NCBI RefSeq assembly: GCF_017874715.1
Contig: NZ_JAGGLR010000021.1
Location: 62,001 to 126,000, forward strand
Reading direction: 5' to 3'
DNA from: Streptomyces iranensis
GTDB taxonomy: Bacteria; Actinomycetota; Actinomycetes; Streptomycetales; Streptomycetaceae
Length of the DNA: 64,000 nt
The notes beneath the pieces were generated by a model. It saw only the letters and a list, made by a program, of their open reading frames with translations. It did no database searches and had not been told where the DNA came from. How positions within the stretch are numbered: the first letter of the stretch is position 1; each line of letters opens with the position of its first letter. This document shows positions 62,701 through 64,000 of this stretch, piece by piece. A program made the position numbers and the translations under genes.

Positions 62701-64000
62701 TGCGTAGCCGATTCGTCGTGTGCGGCGGTTGTATGCGCGAGGGCTTCCTCTACCAATGGACCTATTGCTTCGTACCAAAAACTGGCGAGATTAAAGATTT
62801 GCTCCAAGGGCGCATCTCTCCCCGATGCTAGATCTCGCACCAGGACCATAACCTGCTCCGTCGGCTCTCGAAGTGCGCTGCGAGAGCCAGCGCTGATAGT
62901 ACTCGCTACTTGCTCAGCCGAATCCTGTCGTCCGCCAAATTTTATGGCAATTCCTCGAAGTGTCATACTGCAGTAGAGAAGAGAGGACTCAGGCAATCCT
63001 TGATCCATGGCCGCCCGACTCAGACTAAGATATAGGACGATATCAGCGGCTCGAGAAGTGCCTACAAGTTCTGGATTATTTGAATCTTGAGATTCTCCCA
63101 ATTCAATTAGCTGGTCTCGCCGATTGACTATCCGGAGAGCAACTTCGGCGGCCTTACGAACCAGATTAAATGCACCAGATTCCCACCAATGAGTTTCACT
63201 TCCCGTGATCAGGTCAATTTGTGATGCCGTCGGTTGCCGCAACCCTTGCATCACGTCCACAAGATTTCGCACCGCATACATCTCGGCTATGGCTGCCTGA
63301 TTCAGCGACCTGCGAATTGGCGTTACAGCAGGGTCAGGTGTGAAATCAGACGCCGCCATCGGAAATCGAACTATCGGACGATTTTCTGGCCCAGTGCTGC
63401 GATCCTGCTTGCCAACATGGAACTTGAGTGACGAGATGAATGAATACCACTTGTTTAGCACCTCCTTTTGAGGCTCGCTTCCCTCATCTTCGACCAGAGA
63501 AGACCAGCGCTTCTCCAAATCTGTACTTAAGTTACTGACATAGGTAAGGAGAGTTGCCAGATCTGAGGCTCCGGGTGGATCTTTCGCTTCGCCCTCTTGC
63601 ATTTTTTCAGGCTCTACTGGCACGACTTTGGAAGTAGCTGGCGATCCTGGTTGGACTTTTCTGTCATCCTCTCTTTCGAGAAGACCCTCAGCCGTATCTA
63701 CTGCCCGGAGGATGCCTTCAAGGTTTGGCTTCTCGACAGGAGTGAAGGACAGGTCTCTCCCTTTGCCGAGGTTAGCCAACACGTCTTTTGGCACCAGCGT
63801 TGGATGTCCGTAAAGCGTCTCTCCATGCAAAGAAAGGATAACTTGAGCCGATTTCTCGATCTGTTTCCGGTGCGTTTTAAGAATTGTCGCCGCCAGATAC
63901 TGAAGCTGAGAAAGTCCTACGGCCAAAAACTCTTGAACGACCCAATTATCGGCGCCGGGAACCCCAGCGGCGTGTAGGACTTCCTTTCGGAAATGGGCTA
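62697..64000 (-). CDS. AT-rich partner protein, 5' end outside the window
   Basis: At least 430 residues; the frame is open to the window edge (TTG 63926 is the first possible start inside, but sensible sequence, HFRKEVLHAAGVPGADNWVV, precedes it). Middle part acidic and Pro-rich (about 120-150 from 63926), C-terminal half helical (AAIAEMYAVRNLVDVMQGLR, AADIVLYLSLSRAAMDQGLP ESSLLY). No family recognised. Coupled by ATGA to the HEPN-like gene and equally AT-rich, so the two form one imported unit at the cargo end of the element. Confidence 0.65.
   Translation of the reverse strand, partial: AHFRKEVLHAAGVPGADNWVVQEFLAVGLSQLQYLAATILKTHRKQIEKSAQVILSLHGETLYGHPTLVPKDVLANLGKGRDLSFTPVEKPNLEGILRAVDTAEGLLEREDDRKVQPGSPATSKVVPVEPEKMQEGEAKDPPGASDLATLLTYVSNLSTDLEKRWSSLVEDEGSEPQKEVLNKWYSFISSLKFHVGKQDRSTGPENRPIVRFPMAASDFTPDPAVTPIRRSLNQAAIAEMYAVRNLVDVMQGLRQPTASQIDLITGSETHWWESGAFNLVRKAAEVALRIVNRRDQLIELGESQDSNNPELVGTSRAADIVLYLSLSRAAMDQGLPESSLLYCSMTLRGIAIKFGGRQDSAEQVASTISAGSRSALREPTEQVMVLVRDLASGRDAPLEQIFNLASFWYEAIGPLVEEALAHTTAAHDESATQ

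Overview
The window reads as a Streptomyces (or close actinomycete) chromosome. Evidence: very high GC with G/C third positions, GTG/TTG starts, a dnaK-grpE-dnaJ-hspR operon and clpB preceded by HAIR (HspR) operators, an F420/PPOX-type oxidoreductase, and integrative elements of the actinomycete AICE type sitting in a tRNA-Gly gene.

Left part (1-26.2 kb), mostly core chromosome. Positions 1-2.0 kb hold three decayed transposase fragments around a DUF5996 gene and a small CarD-like protein. Next come a double-unit Lrp/AsnC regulator, a VOC protein fused by a 4-nt overlap to the stump of an FMN reductase, and a PLP aminotransferase. The heat-shock block follows: YbjN-like protein, clpB, PPOX protein, MFS transporter, cupin, then hspR-dnaJ-grpE-dnaK with two HAIR boxes. 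Beyond it are a membrane Fe-S oxidoreductase, a giant membrane SpoIIE-type phosphatase/kinase, an FG-GAP lipoprotein, a Yip1 protein, and a dcd-phosphoribosyltransferase operon.

Right part (26.8-64 kb), accessory DNA organised around tRNA-Gly(CCC). A 44-bp copy of the tRNA 3' end recurs at 26835, 48003 and 52249, so the tRNA locus carries tandem integrations. Interval A-B (26.9-48.0 kb) holds a kaiB-kaiC-PAS/PP2C-TIG operon, a STAS protein, a first integrase/xis pair, an XRE repressor with tandem operators, a DnaB-like helicase, an iteron-like array, and a MobC/MobA mobilisation module. It continues with a second XRE regulator, an RsbW-like ATPase and a convergent pair made of a HemB-like protein lacking both Schiff-base lysines and an intact HemC. 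It ends in a sigma-factor gene cut off at att B. Interval B-C (48.0-52.2 kb) holds two divergent DUF5994 genes, a small membrane protein and a frameshifted SpoIIE phosphatase. To the right of C lies a classical AICE: int, xis, RepSA-like initiator, Spd proteins, FtsK/TraB translocase, a HutC-type GntR repressor and Pif-like Nudix protein, with a family of repeated operator sites. Its cargo end is a visibly AT-richer two-gene operon (one gene with a HEPN/Apea-like C-terminus) that runs off the window.

Most promising systems: (i) the KaiB/KaiC/phosphatase operon, (ii) the HemB-like/HemC pair, (iii) the AT-rich HEPN-like pair. All function assignments are from reading motifs by eye; no database search was run.
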